This document shows, one piece after another, positions 17,298 to 24,754 of a stretch of 64,000 bases of DNA; within the stretch, counting starts at the first letter, position 1, and each line of letters opens with the position of its first letter. Source of the stretch: Listeria cossartiae subsp. cossartiae (GTDB lineage: Bacteria > Bacillota > Bacilli > Lactobacillales > Listeriaceae); assembly GCF_014224155.1 (NCBI RefSeq), contig NZ_JAASUI010000005.1, positions 62,001 through 126,000 on the forward strand. Direction: 5' to 3'. Both the position numbers and the translations under genes were made by a program. The notes under the pieces are model-generated. The model worked only from the letters and a program-made list of their open reading frames with translations, was not told the origin of the DNA and did no database searches.

Positions 17298-18602
17298 TTA
17301 GTCATTCGATTTTTTAATGATTTCGATATACTCAATATGGTGGGGTTCGCCTTGTTTCACGCGGAAAATAAAACCATCGTAATCAATTTCATCCCCAACT
17401 TCGACTTCATAATTTTGTGTTAAGAACCAGCCACCGATTGTATCAACTTCTTCTTCCTCGATTTCGGTACCTAAAATATTATTTACTTCATCAATCAGAA
17501 GTTTTGCATCGACAATATAATGACCGTCTTTGATTTTGCGAATTTCAGGAATTTCATCCGCATCAAATTCATCACGGATATCGCCAACGATTTCTTCAAC
17601 AATATCTTCTACCGTAACAAGCCCAGAAGTACCGCCGTATTCGTCAAGTAAAATCGCGATATGAGAACGTTCGCGCTGCATTCGGAAAAGTAATTCTTTA
17701 ATCGGAATCGTTTCAATCACTCGAATAATCGGTTTCACGTAAGGGTCAATGCTAAAACTAGGATTGGAACCGTGTTCTACATAAGCCGATAAAATTTCCT
17801 TCAAGTTAAGTACGCCGATAACATGGTCTTTATCGCCATCAATGACCGGATAGCGTGTATAGCGTTCATTTTGCATAATGTCGGATAATTCGCCGATAGT
17901 AGAACCTGTATCAACCGTCACAATCTCGGTTCGCGGAATCATGACTTCTTTTGCCATACGTTCGTCAAAATCGAAAATCTTATTCACATAACGAAATTCC
18001 GATTGGTTGATTTCGCCGCTTTTATAACTTTCACCAACGATTATTTTTAACTCGTCTTCGGTATGCGCAATTTCATGTTCAGAAGCAGGTTCTAAGCCAA
18101 AAAGACGCGCGATGAAAACCGCAGATCCATTTAGAATCCAAATGAATGGGAACATTACTTTATAAAAAATATGCAGTGGACGAGCGACCGAAAGCGCCAC
18201 AGCCTCTGTTTTGTCGATTGCTAATGTTTTCGGTACAAGTTCGCCGACAACCACGTGTAAGAACGTGATAAAAAGAAAGGCAATCGTGAAGGAAAGAATC
18301 GTAATAGCAGATTGCGGTAGTTCCATTAAACTAAACAATGGATGCAAGGCAGCTTCTACGGTAGATTCCCCTAACCAACCAAGTCCAAGAGAACTAATCG
18401 TTATCCCGAGTTGGCAGGCTGATAAGTAAGCGTTCAAATGGTTGTAAATATGTCTAGCAAGGGCCGCGCGTTTATCTTTCTCCGCAATTAATTGGTCCAA
18501 GCGGCTCGGTCGCATTTTAACAATCGCAAATTCCGTTGCCACGAAAAACGCCGATATAGCAATAAGTAAAGCTATAATTAAAAATTTAATGGTTAATATC
18601 AA
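17298..18602 (-). CDS. CorC/HlyC family membrane protein (DUF21, two CBS domains, transporter-associated domain)
   Basis: A 434-residue protein with domains in order: DUF21 (CNNM) membrane region with four hydrophobic segments (residues 1-190), paired CBS domains (about 210-335; MIPRTEIVTVDTGS and DEYGGTSGLVTVEDIVEEIVGDI), and a CorC_HlyC domain (about 350-430). Such proteins are linked to Mg2+ and other divalent-cation export or tolerance. The start is unusual: TTG 18602 with only AAGGCGA directly upstream, while a strong AGGAGGTG lies 40 bases earlier with a hairpin between. The gene has its own promoter immediately after the CDF exporter gene and a leader of about 210 nt. Confidence 0.88.
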   Translation of the reverse strand: MILTIKFLIIALLIAISAFFVATEFAIVKMRPSRLDQLIAEKDKRAALARHIYNHLNAYLSACQLGITISSLGLGWLGESTVEAALHPLFSLMELPQSAITILSFTIAFLFITFLHVVVGELVPKTLAIDKTEAVALSVARPLHIFYKVMFPFIWILNGSAVFIARLFGLEPASEHEIAHTEDELKIIVGESYKSGEINQSEFRYVNKIFDFDERMAKEVMIPRTEIVTVDTGSTIGELSDIMQNERYTRYPVIDGDKDHVIGVLNLKEILSAYVEHGSNPSFSIDPYVKPIIRVIETIPIKELLFRMQRERSHIAILLDEYGGTSGLVTVEDIVEEIVGDIRDEFDADEIPEIRKIKDGHYIVDAKLLIDEVNNILGTEIEEEEVDTIGGWFLTQNYEVEVGDEIDYDGFIFRVKQGEPHHIEYIEIIKKSND

Positions 18603-18816
18603 TAAATCGCCTTGACAGAAATAGTTTCTGCTAAGGCAAACACCTCCTAATTTAATATAAATAAGCTTATGATAAAACTATCTATATAGAAGAAAAGCCG
18701 CTCTGGAAGAGAACTCCTCCAATGTGTTGCTGCATATTTTTCATTCTAGTTAGATAATTTGTATGAATTAGTTTCTCTGCCCCATCGAATATTCCCTCCC
18801 AGCAAATGATACTTTA
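18603..18816 (-). promoter_or_regulatory. Long structured 5' leader of the CorC gene, candidate cis-regulatory RNA
   Basis: Between the predicted transcription start (about 18816) and TTG 18602 there is a gene-free leader of about 214 nt. Pairings visible on the reverse strand are TTTGCTG with CAGCAA closing a large domain, TTCAT/ATGAA inside it, GGAGGAG/CTCTTCC next, GATA/TATC, and lastly a CAGAAA/TTTCTG hairpin extended by GCCTT/AAGGC directly before the start codon. No leader ORF with a good ribosome site and no intrinsic terminator were found. It does not match the yybP-ykoY, M-box or NiCo consensus that I can recall. Confidence 0.45.
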
Positions 18817-18822
18817 ATCTAA

Positions 18823-18851
18823 ATTATAGTTGACTTTACGGCGATTGACAA
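18823..18851 (-). promoter_or_regulatory. SigA-type promoter of the CorC gene
   Basis: On the reverse strand TTGTCA, a 17-bp spacer, and TATAAT. The -35 begins seven bases after the CDF stop codon, so the CorC gene is transcribed independently of the exporter. Confidence 0.8.
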
Positions 18852-18857
18852 CGAATA

Positions 18858-19727
18858 TTATTCGAAAAATGGTTCAATATGAACTAAAGTAAACGCACCT
18901 TCATACTTACTTCGAATTTTTTGTTCGACAATTTCGGTGATTTCATGACTTTTAACAACATTCAACTCAGGGTCAACAGCAATCGTTGCATCAATCCAAA
19001 TTCGATTACCATTCATTCGCGCTTTAATATCAATCACTTTTTTCACATCAGGGACGGACGCAATTAAATCGTGAATCGTTTCAAGCTTAGAAACATCAAA
19101 GCCGTCCGTTAACGAATGAGCAGCATCGTAGAAAATTTTGACAGCCGTATAAACAATTAAAACGCCGACTAAAAAAGCTGTTACTGAATCGAGCCAAGGA
19201 ACACCAAGTACTGCCCCGATAATTCCAATAAATGCGCCAAAACTAACCAACGCATCCGACCGATTATCATAAGCAGCAGCTCGCACCGCTTGGCTATCTA
19301 TTTTTTTCGCAAGCCGGTGATTATATAAATAAACGGCGTACATAAATACACCAGAAAAGAGCGCGACGACAGCAGTTAATATCGATGGTGTTGCAAATTC
19401 CTTTTCGATAATATGAACAATCGAGCTCCAAATAACTTGGACACCCACTAGGAACATAATAATAGACGCAATCAACGAGCTAATGGTTTCTGTGCGTCGA
19501 TGTCCATAGGAATGATCAGCATCAGGTGGAATTCGCGAAATTCGAAGGCCAATTAAAAGCGCCACAGAAGCGATTATATCCGTTGTATTATTCAAACCAT
19601 CAGCAAGTAGGGCATCGGAATTTCCCAACTGGCCAGCGACTATTTTTAACACAGCGAGAAATAAGTAAGCAAATATACTCAAAAATGCCGCTTTCTCAGC
19701 CTTTTTTAAATCGTTGTATCCATCCAT
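18858..19727 (-). CDS. Cation diffusion facilitator, manganese-type signature
   Basis: A 289-residue CDF exporter with six membrane helices and a cytosolic C-terminal domain (from about residue 205; ATIAVDPELNVVKSHEI). Aligned to E. coli YiiP, the transport site reads N46-x3-D50 in helix 2 (DGLNNTTD) and D154-x3-D158 in helix 5 (AYDNRSDAL). Zinc exporters carry His/Asp here, whereas the N-D/D-D pattern is that of MntE/MneP-type Mn2+ exporters. DHSYGHRRTE is the conserved loop. It follows the ArsC-like gene but is separated from it by a terminator. Mn2+ specificity is inferred from the motif. Confidence 0.9.
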   Translation of the reverse strand: MDGYNDLKKAEKAAFLSIFAYLFLAVLKIVAGQLGNSDALLADGLNNTTDIIASVALLIGLRISRIPPDADHSYGHRRTETISSLIASIIMFLVGVQVIWSSIVHIIEKEFATPSILTAVVALFSGVFMYAVYLYNHRLAKKIDSQAVRAAAYDNRSDALVSFGAFIGIIGAVLGVPWLDSVTAFLVGVLIVYTAVKIFYDAAHSLTDGFDVSKLETIHDLIASVPDVKKVIDIKARMNGNRIWIDATIAVDPELNVVKSHEITEIVEQKIRSKYEGAFTLVHIEPFFE

Positions 19728-19754
19728 TATGTATGACTCCCTTCTCTTTTAACA

Positions 19755-19782
19755 TAAAAGTCCCGCCTACAAATGGCGGGAC
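19755..19782 (-). terminator. Terminator after the ArsC-like gene
   Basis: GTCCCGCC-N7-GGCGGGAC is a perfect GC-rich 8-bp stem followed by TTTT on the reverse strand, 8 bases beyond the ArsC-like stop codon. Confidence 0.82.
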
Positions 19783-19790
19783 AACAGAAT

Positions 19791-20216
19791 CTAAGCCTCT
19801 ATCAATACGTGCTCTAAATTTTTTACGGATAAAGCAATGTTATCACACACTTCTTGATAACTTGCCCATTTTTTTGGTAACGCTATTTCTTGTTCTGGAT
19901 CATCAATGTCCCAATAAATAATCTTTTCTTGTATGTCAGCGGGAAAATTTGGTGCAGTTTCATATGCAGAATCATAAATTGTTACAATGAGATCAGCATC
20001 TGCCAGTAGTTCAGAGCTCGGGGAATAAGACAAGCTTTCAGGTGGCTCAATCGCAAACTCATTCAACGCTTCTGCAATAAATGGTGTTGCTTTGGATTTA
20101 TGCCAAGAACCGCTAATGAATTTGACATTGCTAAGTGAAAGTCTTTTCGCCCAGGCTTCAGCAATGGCACTTCGAATATGCGTTTGTGATAAAAAGTAAA
20201 TCAGCTTTTGCGTCAT
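19791..20216 (-). CDS. ArsC-like low-molecular-weight phosphatase homologue lacking the catalytic Cys
   Basis: A 141-residue protein with the length and fold pattern of thioredoxin-type ArsC / LMW tyrosine phosphatases: N-terminal strand-loop-helix (IYFLSQTHIRSAIAEAW), central DLIVTIYDSAYETAP, and the IIYWDIDDPEQ loop. In active enzymes the P-loop is Cys-x5-Arg; here the Arg is kept but no Cys is present, the loop reading LSQTHIRS. The only Cys is near the C-terminus. Either the protein is a non-enzymatic binder or it uses other chemistry. The start is ATG 20216 after GGAAAGGAA; 17 in-frame codons upstream have no ribosome site. A SigB-like promoter and an inverted repeat lie upstream. Confidence 0.82.
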   Translation of the reverse strand: MTQKLIYFLSQTHIRSAIAEAWAKRLSLSNVKFISGSWHKSKATPFIAEALNEFAIEPPESLSYSPSSELLADADLIVTIYDSAYETAPNFPADIQEKIIYWDIDDPEQEIALPKKWASYQEVCDNIALSVKNLEHVLIEA

Positions 20217-20300
20217 ATTCCAATTCCTTTCCGGCTTATTAATGCGTCCATGTAAAACGTCTGCCATTACTTGTTGTACACAGTATATAGGTGATTCTTA

Positions 20301-20324
20301 TTACCAAAACACAAGTATTGGTAA
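20301..20324. promoter_or_regulatory. Inverted repeat upstream of the ArsC-like gene
   Basis: TTACCAA-N10-TTGGTAA is a perfect 7-bp inverted repeat just downstream of the SigB-like promoter. It is a candidate operator for an unidentified regulator. Confidence 0.4.
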
Positions 20325-20333
20325 CAGTAATAT

Positions 20334-20358
20334 CTACCCTTTTTAAACTACTAGAAAC
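20334..20358 (-). promoter_or_regulatory. SigB-like promoter of the ArsC-like gene
   Basis: On the reverse strand GTTT-N15-GGGTAG, close to the SigB consensus GTTT-N13-15-GGGTAT. The predicted transcript has a leader of about 110 nt. I recall the Listeria orthologue (lmo2230) being strongly SigB-dependent. Confidence 0.6.
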
Positions 20359-20460
20359 ATTAAAATGAAGAAATTGTAAAAAAGAGGTTAACAAATATGT
20401 AGGAAATATGGATTATTACAAAAATATTACAAAAATCGGTCTAAAGTTGGTGGCATAAAG

Positions 20461-20490
20461 TTGCTTTTTAACGTAAAATACGTGTATAAC
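20461..20490 (+). promoter_or_regulatory. Probable promoter of the class A PBP gene
   Basis: TTGCTT (20461-20466), an 18-bp spacer and TATAAC (20485-20490), about 48 bp before the start codon. The divergent 322-bp intergenic region 20217-20538 holds nothing else beyond the sites listed. Confidence 0.45.
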
Positions 20491-20538
20491 TGTGTTTATA
20501 GTTTTAGTTAATACCGTGTAGAAAGATAGGAGAGTTAC

Positions 20539-22683
20539 ATGGACAAATTCAAACAACAACTTATTAAATACCTGAAATTATTCTTTGGTTTTATCGGAAA
20601 ATGGATTAACAAAGGATGGCAGAAATTTAGACGCTTCTGGAAAAACAAACATATCGGAAAGATTTTTTTACTAGCTGGACTCGTATTCTTATTAAGTTTT
20701 ATTATTTATCTTGTAGTTGTAGCAAAATCTGCTGATATAGATGCTTTGAAAAAAGGTCTAGAATCCGCCACGATTATTTATGACAAAGACGGAGACAAAG
20801 CGGGCGAGCTATCTTCTACGGACGCAACATTTGTATCCATCAATAAAATCTCTAAAAATCTTCAAAATGCAGTCGTTTCCATTGAAGATAGAAAATTTTA
20901 CGAACATAAAGGCTTTGACTTAAAAGGGATTGCCCGAGCTGGCGTTAACCTAGTCACAAGCGGAGGTATTTCTGGTGGTGGTAGTACAATCACGCAACAA
21001 CTTGCCAAGAATGCGTTACTAACACAAGAACAAACCTTTACACGAAAAGCGAAAGAAATTTTCATGGCTCGTGAAATCGAGAAAACTTATTCCAAAGATG
21101 AAATTATGGAAATGTACTTAAATCGCTCTTATTTTGGTAACGGAGAGTGGGGAGTCGAAAATGCTTCCTTAAAATATTTTGGGAAGTCAGCGGCCGATTT
21201 AAATATTCCGGAAGCCGCGACAATAGCTGGATTACTTCAAGCTCCAAGTGCATATGACCCGTATCAACATATCGATAAAGCAACGAACCGCCGCAACATG
21301 GTCTTAAATGCAATGGTCGAAACAGGCGACATAACAAAAGCAGAAGGCGAGAAATATAAAGCAACGAAAATCGTTTTAAATGATCAATCAAAAGATCCAC
21401 TTGCAAATAAATATCCATGGTATGTCGATGCAGTTATAAACGAAGCTGTCAATGAAGCGGATATAACACAAGACGAAATCATGCAAAAAGGGTATAAAAT
21501 CTACACAGAATTAGATCAAAACTATCAAACCTCTTTAGAAAAAGTATACAATAACGACAATTTATTCCCATCGAATGCGAATGACGGTACATTAGTTCAA
21601 TCTGGCGCAGTCTTAATGGATCCAGCAACTGGTGGCATTCGAGCGCTTGTTGGCGGTCGCGGTGAACACGTTTTCCGTGGTTTTAACCGAGCAACTCAAA
21701 TGAAAGCTCAACCAGGTTCGACGATGAAACCTCTCGCAGTTTACACACCAGCGCTTCAAGCAGGTTACGATGTTGACTCGATGCTAAAAGATGAAAAAAC
21801 AACATACAAAGGAAACTATACACCAACCAATGTTGGCGGCGTTTATAGCGGAGAAGTTCCTATGTATAAAGCCGTTGCAAACTCGATTAATGCCCCGGCC
21901 GTTTGGTTACTTGACCAAATTGGTATCGATAAAGGCGTTAAATCCGTTGAAAAATTTGGTATTACCGTTCCCGAACAAGATAAAACATTAGGTCTTGCCC
22001 TCGGTGGTATGAGTAAAGGTGCTTCGCCAGTCGAAATCGCAACCGCTTATGCTACATTTGCCAATAATGGTGCAAAACCAGAATCACATATTATTACTAA
22101 AATTGTCGATCCATCAGGCAATACAGTATACGAAAATGTGCCTAAAACGAAACAAATCATCTCAGAAACCGTTTCTAATGAAATGACATCGATGCTACTT
22201 GATGTTATCAACACAGGAACAGGTCGAAGTGCGGCCGTTTCAGGTCACGAAATGGCTGGGAAAACAGGTTCAACCCAAGTTCCTTTTGATGATACTAACG
22301 GAACAAAAGATCAATGGTTTGTTGGTTATACGCCAAACTTGGTCGGTGCCGTTTGGATGGGATTTGATAAAACCGACAAAGAGCATTATTTGACAACAAC
22401 AAGTTCTGCGGGCGTTTCCAGTTTGGCGCACTACGTAATGAATAGTGGCTTACGATATCAAAAAGCCACAGACTTTAGTACGAAGAGCGCTGCACAAGAA
22501 ACTGCTGCGAAAAAAGAAGAGGAAGAAGCAACGAAAGATAGTGGTAGCGACTTCTGGGGCAGCGTAAAAGAAAAAGCAGATGAAGCCGGTGAAACAATTA
22601 AAAAAGGCGCCGATAAAGTAAAAGAATTTGGCGGAAAAGTTTCTGACGGTATTGGAAATTTAATTGATTCGATAGGTAATTAA
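20539..22683 (+). CDS. pbpA2: Class A penicillin-binding protein (PBP1 type), bifunctional
   Basis: A 714-residue peptidoglycan glycosyltransferase/transpeptidase. A basic cytosolic N-terminus is followed by one membrane anchor (residues about 41-62). The GT51 domain has catalytic Glu 116 in SIEDRKFYEHKGFD and GGGSTITQQLAKN at 147-158. The transpeptidase domain has S394-x2-K397 (PGSTMK), S449-x-N451 (SIN) and K575-TGS. A low-complexity Lys/Glu/Gly-rich tail of about 70 residues ends the protein. AGGAG precedes the ATG. The Listeria name PBPA2 (lmo2229) is from synteny. A terminator follows, so it is monocistronic. Confidence 0.94.
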   Translation: MDKFKQQLIKYLKLFFGFIGKWINKGWQKFRRFWKNKHIGKIFLLAGLVFLLSFIIYLVVVAKSADIDALKKGLESATIIYDKDGDKAGELSSTDATFVSINKISKNLQNAVVSIEDRKFYEHKGFDLKGIARAGVNLVTSGGISGGGSTITQQLAKNALLTQEQTFTRKAKEIFMAREIEKTYSKDEIMEMYLNRSYFGNGEWGVENASLKYFGKSAADLNIPEAATIAGLLQAPSAYDPYQHIDKATNRRNMVLNAMVETGDITKAEGEKYKATKIVLNDQSKDPLANKYPWYVDAVINEAVNEADITQDEIMQKGYKIYTELDQNYQTSLEKVYNNDNLFPSNANDGTLVQSGAVLMDPATGGIRALVGGRGEHVFRGFNRATQMKAQPGSTMKPLAVYTPALQAGYDVDSMLKDEKTTYKGNYTPTNVGGVYSGEVPMYKAVANSINAPAVWLLDQIGIDKGVKSVEKFGITVPEQDKTLGLALGGMSKGASPVEIATAYATFANNGAKPESHIITKIVDPSGNTVYENVPKTKQIISETVSNEMTSMLLDVINTGTGRSAAVSGHEMAGKTGSTQVPFDDTNGTKDQWFVGYTPNLVGAVWMGFDKTDKEHYLTTTSSAGVSSLAHYVMNSGLRYQKATDFSTKSAAQETAAKKEEEEATKDSGSDFWGSVKEKADEAGETIKKGADKVKEFGGKVSDGIGNLIDSIGN

Positions 22684-22686
22684 TGG

Positions 22687-22731
22687 AAAGCACATTTTAC
22701 TAGTTTACCGCTAGTGAAATGTGCTTTTTTA
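22687..22731 (+). terminator. Terminator of the PBP gene
   Basis: AAAGCACATTT and AAATGTGCTTT, extended by ACTAG/CTAGT, form a long stem followed by a T-run. Confidence 0.85.
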
Positions 22732-22791
22732 TATTGCATTAATATTATAACTGTTATACAATGAGTATAACAAAAGAGTGAGGTGAAAACT

Positions 22792-22989
22792 TTGGTTAAA
22801 ACACAATTAGCACTAATTATACCCGTATTTCTTCTTTACTTAGCACTATTATTAACCGCAATTATTGATTTAACGAGAAACTGGAACACACGCAAAAATC
22901 CAATCATTTGGCTTGTTGTGATTATCTTTATCAACATCTTTGGCCCGATTGCCTACTTTATTTTTGGGCGAAAAGAGGATGCTAAATAA
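22792..22989 (+). CDS. Small membrane protein with PLD-nuclease N-terminal (PLDc_N) domain
   Basis: A 65-residue protein with two hydrophobic segments (LALIIPVFLLYLALLLTAIID and PIIWLVVIIFINIFGPIAYFIFG) ending in a charged GRKEDAK tail: the PLDc_N / YxlE-like pattern. Small proteins of this family often precede ABC exporter genes in Firmicutes and are thought to be accessory or regulatory. The start is TTG 22792, with GAGGTGA seven bases upstream; the in-frame GTG at 22783 lies inside that ribosome site. Its stop overlaps the ATG of the ABC ATPase (TAATG), giving a three-gene operon. Function not known. Confidence 0.8.
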   Translation: MVKTQLALIIPVFLLYLALLLTAIIDLTRNWNTRKNPIIWLVVIIFINIFGPIAYFIFGRKEDAK

Positions 22990-23894
22990 TGAAAAATTTA
23001 GAAATTCGAGGGCTAAAGAAAAAATACAATGGAAAATGGGTTATCAAGGGGATTGATTTAAGCATTAACGAAAAAGAATGCGTAGCCTTAATCGGTCCGA
23101 ATGGCGCCGGCAAGTCAACGATGATTAATATGATTGTCCAAATATTAACCCAAGATGAAGGCCAAATCACTATCGATGGAAAAGATGCTAAATCTGTCCG
23201 GGAGAAAATTGGCTTTTTACCGCAGTATCCAGAATTTTACGGCTGGATGAGCGCGACAGAATGCCTCCATTTTATGGGAAAACTATCTAATATGGAGAAA
23301 AAAGATTTAGAAGCGCGTATTCAAGAAGTTTTATTACTAGTCGGACTAGAAGCGAGCGCGAACAAAAAAATCAGCACCTTTTCTGGTGGCATGCGCCAAC
23401 GCCTTGGAATTGCGCAAGCCATCTTACATCGACCGGAACTACTTGTGCTAGATGAACCAGTTTCTGCGCTTGATCCCATTGGTCGTCGTGAAATGATGCT
23501 CCTTTTAGATAAATTAAAAAAAGAAATTACGATTTTATTTTCCACACATATTTTAAAAGATGCCGAAGAAATTTGCGACCGCATTGCTATCATTAAAGAT
23601 GGTGAATTAGTTGCAGATAAAACAGTGGCACAGCTGATGAAAGAAGAGAGTTCTCCCGTATTTGATGTCGAATTGAATGGCGATAGCGATACTTGGCAAA
23701 AACTACTTCTACAAAATAATTGTGTAGAAAAAATCGAAAAAGTGGGGATGGTATATCAAGTCTATACAACGGATCAGAAAGCAGGAGCAGAAGCGATTTT
23801 GAGTTCCTTGCTAAACATAGACGGGGAGTTTATCCGCGTCGAAAATAGACATCAAAGCTTAGAAGGAATTTTTATGGAGAAGGTGGGCAAATGA
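22989..23894 (+). CDS. ABC transporter ATP-binding protein, YxlF-like
   Basis: A 301-residue ABC ATPase with all motifs: Walker A GPNGAGKST, Q-loop FLPQYPEFY, signature FSGGMRQRLGIAQA, Walker B LLVLDEPVSALDP and H-loop FSTHILKDAE. A C-terminal extension of about 80 residues follows the nucleotide-binding domain, as in multidrug or bacitracin-type exporters. It is translationally coupled to the small PLDc_N protein upstream and to the permease downstream (ATGA). The layout resembles B. subtilis yxlEFG. Substrate unknown. Confidence 0.92.
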   Translation: MKNLEIRGLKKKYNGKWVIKGIDLSINEKECVALIGPNGAGKSTMINMIVQILTQDEGQITIDGKDAKSVREKIGFLPQYPEFYGWMSATECLHFMGKLSNMEKKDLEARIQEVLLLVGLEASANKKISTFSGGMRQRLGIAQAILHRPELLVLDEPVSALDPIGRREMMLLLDKLKKEITILFSTHILKDAEEICDRIAIIKDGELVADKTVAQLMKEESSPVFDVELNGDSDTWQKLLLQNNCVEKIEKVGMVYQVYTTDQKAGAEAILSSLLNIDGEFIRVENRHQSLEGIFMEKVGK

Positions 23895-24685
23895 CACATT
23901 TTAACGCTTTACTAGCAAAAGAATGGCTTGAACAACGTCGGAGTTTAAAAATTATTTGGCTGCCAATCGTTTTCGCTTTGCTCGGGCTCACCCAACCATT
24001 AATGATTTATTTTTTACCCGAAATATTGAAAGCTGTTGGTACTGGAGCAGAAACGGAACAAGTCGTTGCTTTGATGGGAAATCAATCGGCGCAGGAAGTA
24101 ATGGCACAAACGCTTGGTTCTCAATTTGATCAAATTGGCATTATCATTATTATCGTCGTTGCAATGGCTTGTATTCAAAATGACCGTACAAGAGGAATGC
24201 TAGCGTTTATTATGACGCGACCTGTGAGTGCTGTCGAGTACGTGTTATCTAAGTGGGTCATGCAATGTGTAGTGGGTCTCTGCTCGCTATTAATTGGTTA
24301 CGTGCTAGCCGCTTATTATACGTACTTTTTATTTGGTGAATTATCGGTTCAATCTTTAGTGGAAGGCTTTTTAGTGTATGCACTCTGGTTTGTTTTTGTG
24401 ATCAGCCTCGTTGTATTTGCAAGTGCTGTTTTCGATAGTAATGCAGTCGTAGCAATGCTTAGTGTGTTTATTGCGATAGTTTTAGGCGTCATTAGCGGTT
24501 TTGGCGGGTGGATTCAAATGTTTAATCCAGCATATTTAAGCAAAAACGCAACGATGCTTATTATGTCAGAAAAGACGATGGATTACTTTATCCCATCGCT
24601 CTGCATCACTGCTGCATGGATTATGTTACTTGTAAGCCTAACTATTTTAATGATTAAAATCAAACCTTTGTCGAAATCAGAATAG
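23891..24685 (+). CDS. ABC-2 type transporter permease, YxlG-like
   Basis: A 264-residue permease with six membrane segments: LIMIYFLP region, IGIIIIIVVAMACIQ, a central pair (CVVGLCSLLIGYVLAAYYTYF; WFVFVISLVVFASAVF), AVVAMLSVFIAIVLGVISGFG and the C-terminal IMLLVSLTILMIKI. The loop motif DRTRGMLAFIMTRPVSAVEYVLSKW is typical of ABC-2 exporters. It overlaps the ATPase gene by four bases and ends the operon; no clear terminator stands between it and fumC, only a 69-bp gap. Confidence 0.87.
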   Translation: MTHFNALLAKEWLEQRRSLKIIWLPIVFALLGLTQPLMIYFLPEILKAVGTGAETEQVVALMGNQSAQEVMAQTLGSQFDQIGIIIIIVVAMACIQNDRTRGMLAFIMTRPVSAVEYVLSKWVMQCVVGLCSLLIGYVLAAYYTYFLFGELSVQSLVEGFLVYALWFVFVISLVVFASAVFDSNAVVAMLSVFIAIVLGVISGFGGWIQMFNPAYLSKNATMLIMSEKTMDYFIPSLCITAAWIMLLVSLTILMIKIKPLSKSE

Positions 24686-24754
24686 CGAACATTATTCGTG
24701 AGTTTTGCGAAAACATCCGGTTTATACTAAAATAGAATAAAAAGGGGTGGCGAA

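Noticed and set aside
18603..18816. yybP-ykoY, M-box or NiCo riboswitch in the CorC leader
   Set aside because: The conserved cores that I remember (for example GGGGAGUA of yybP-ykoY) are absent, so I call it unassigned.
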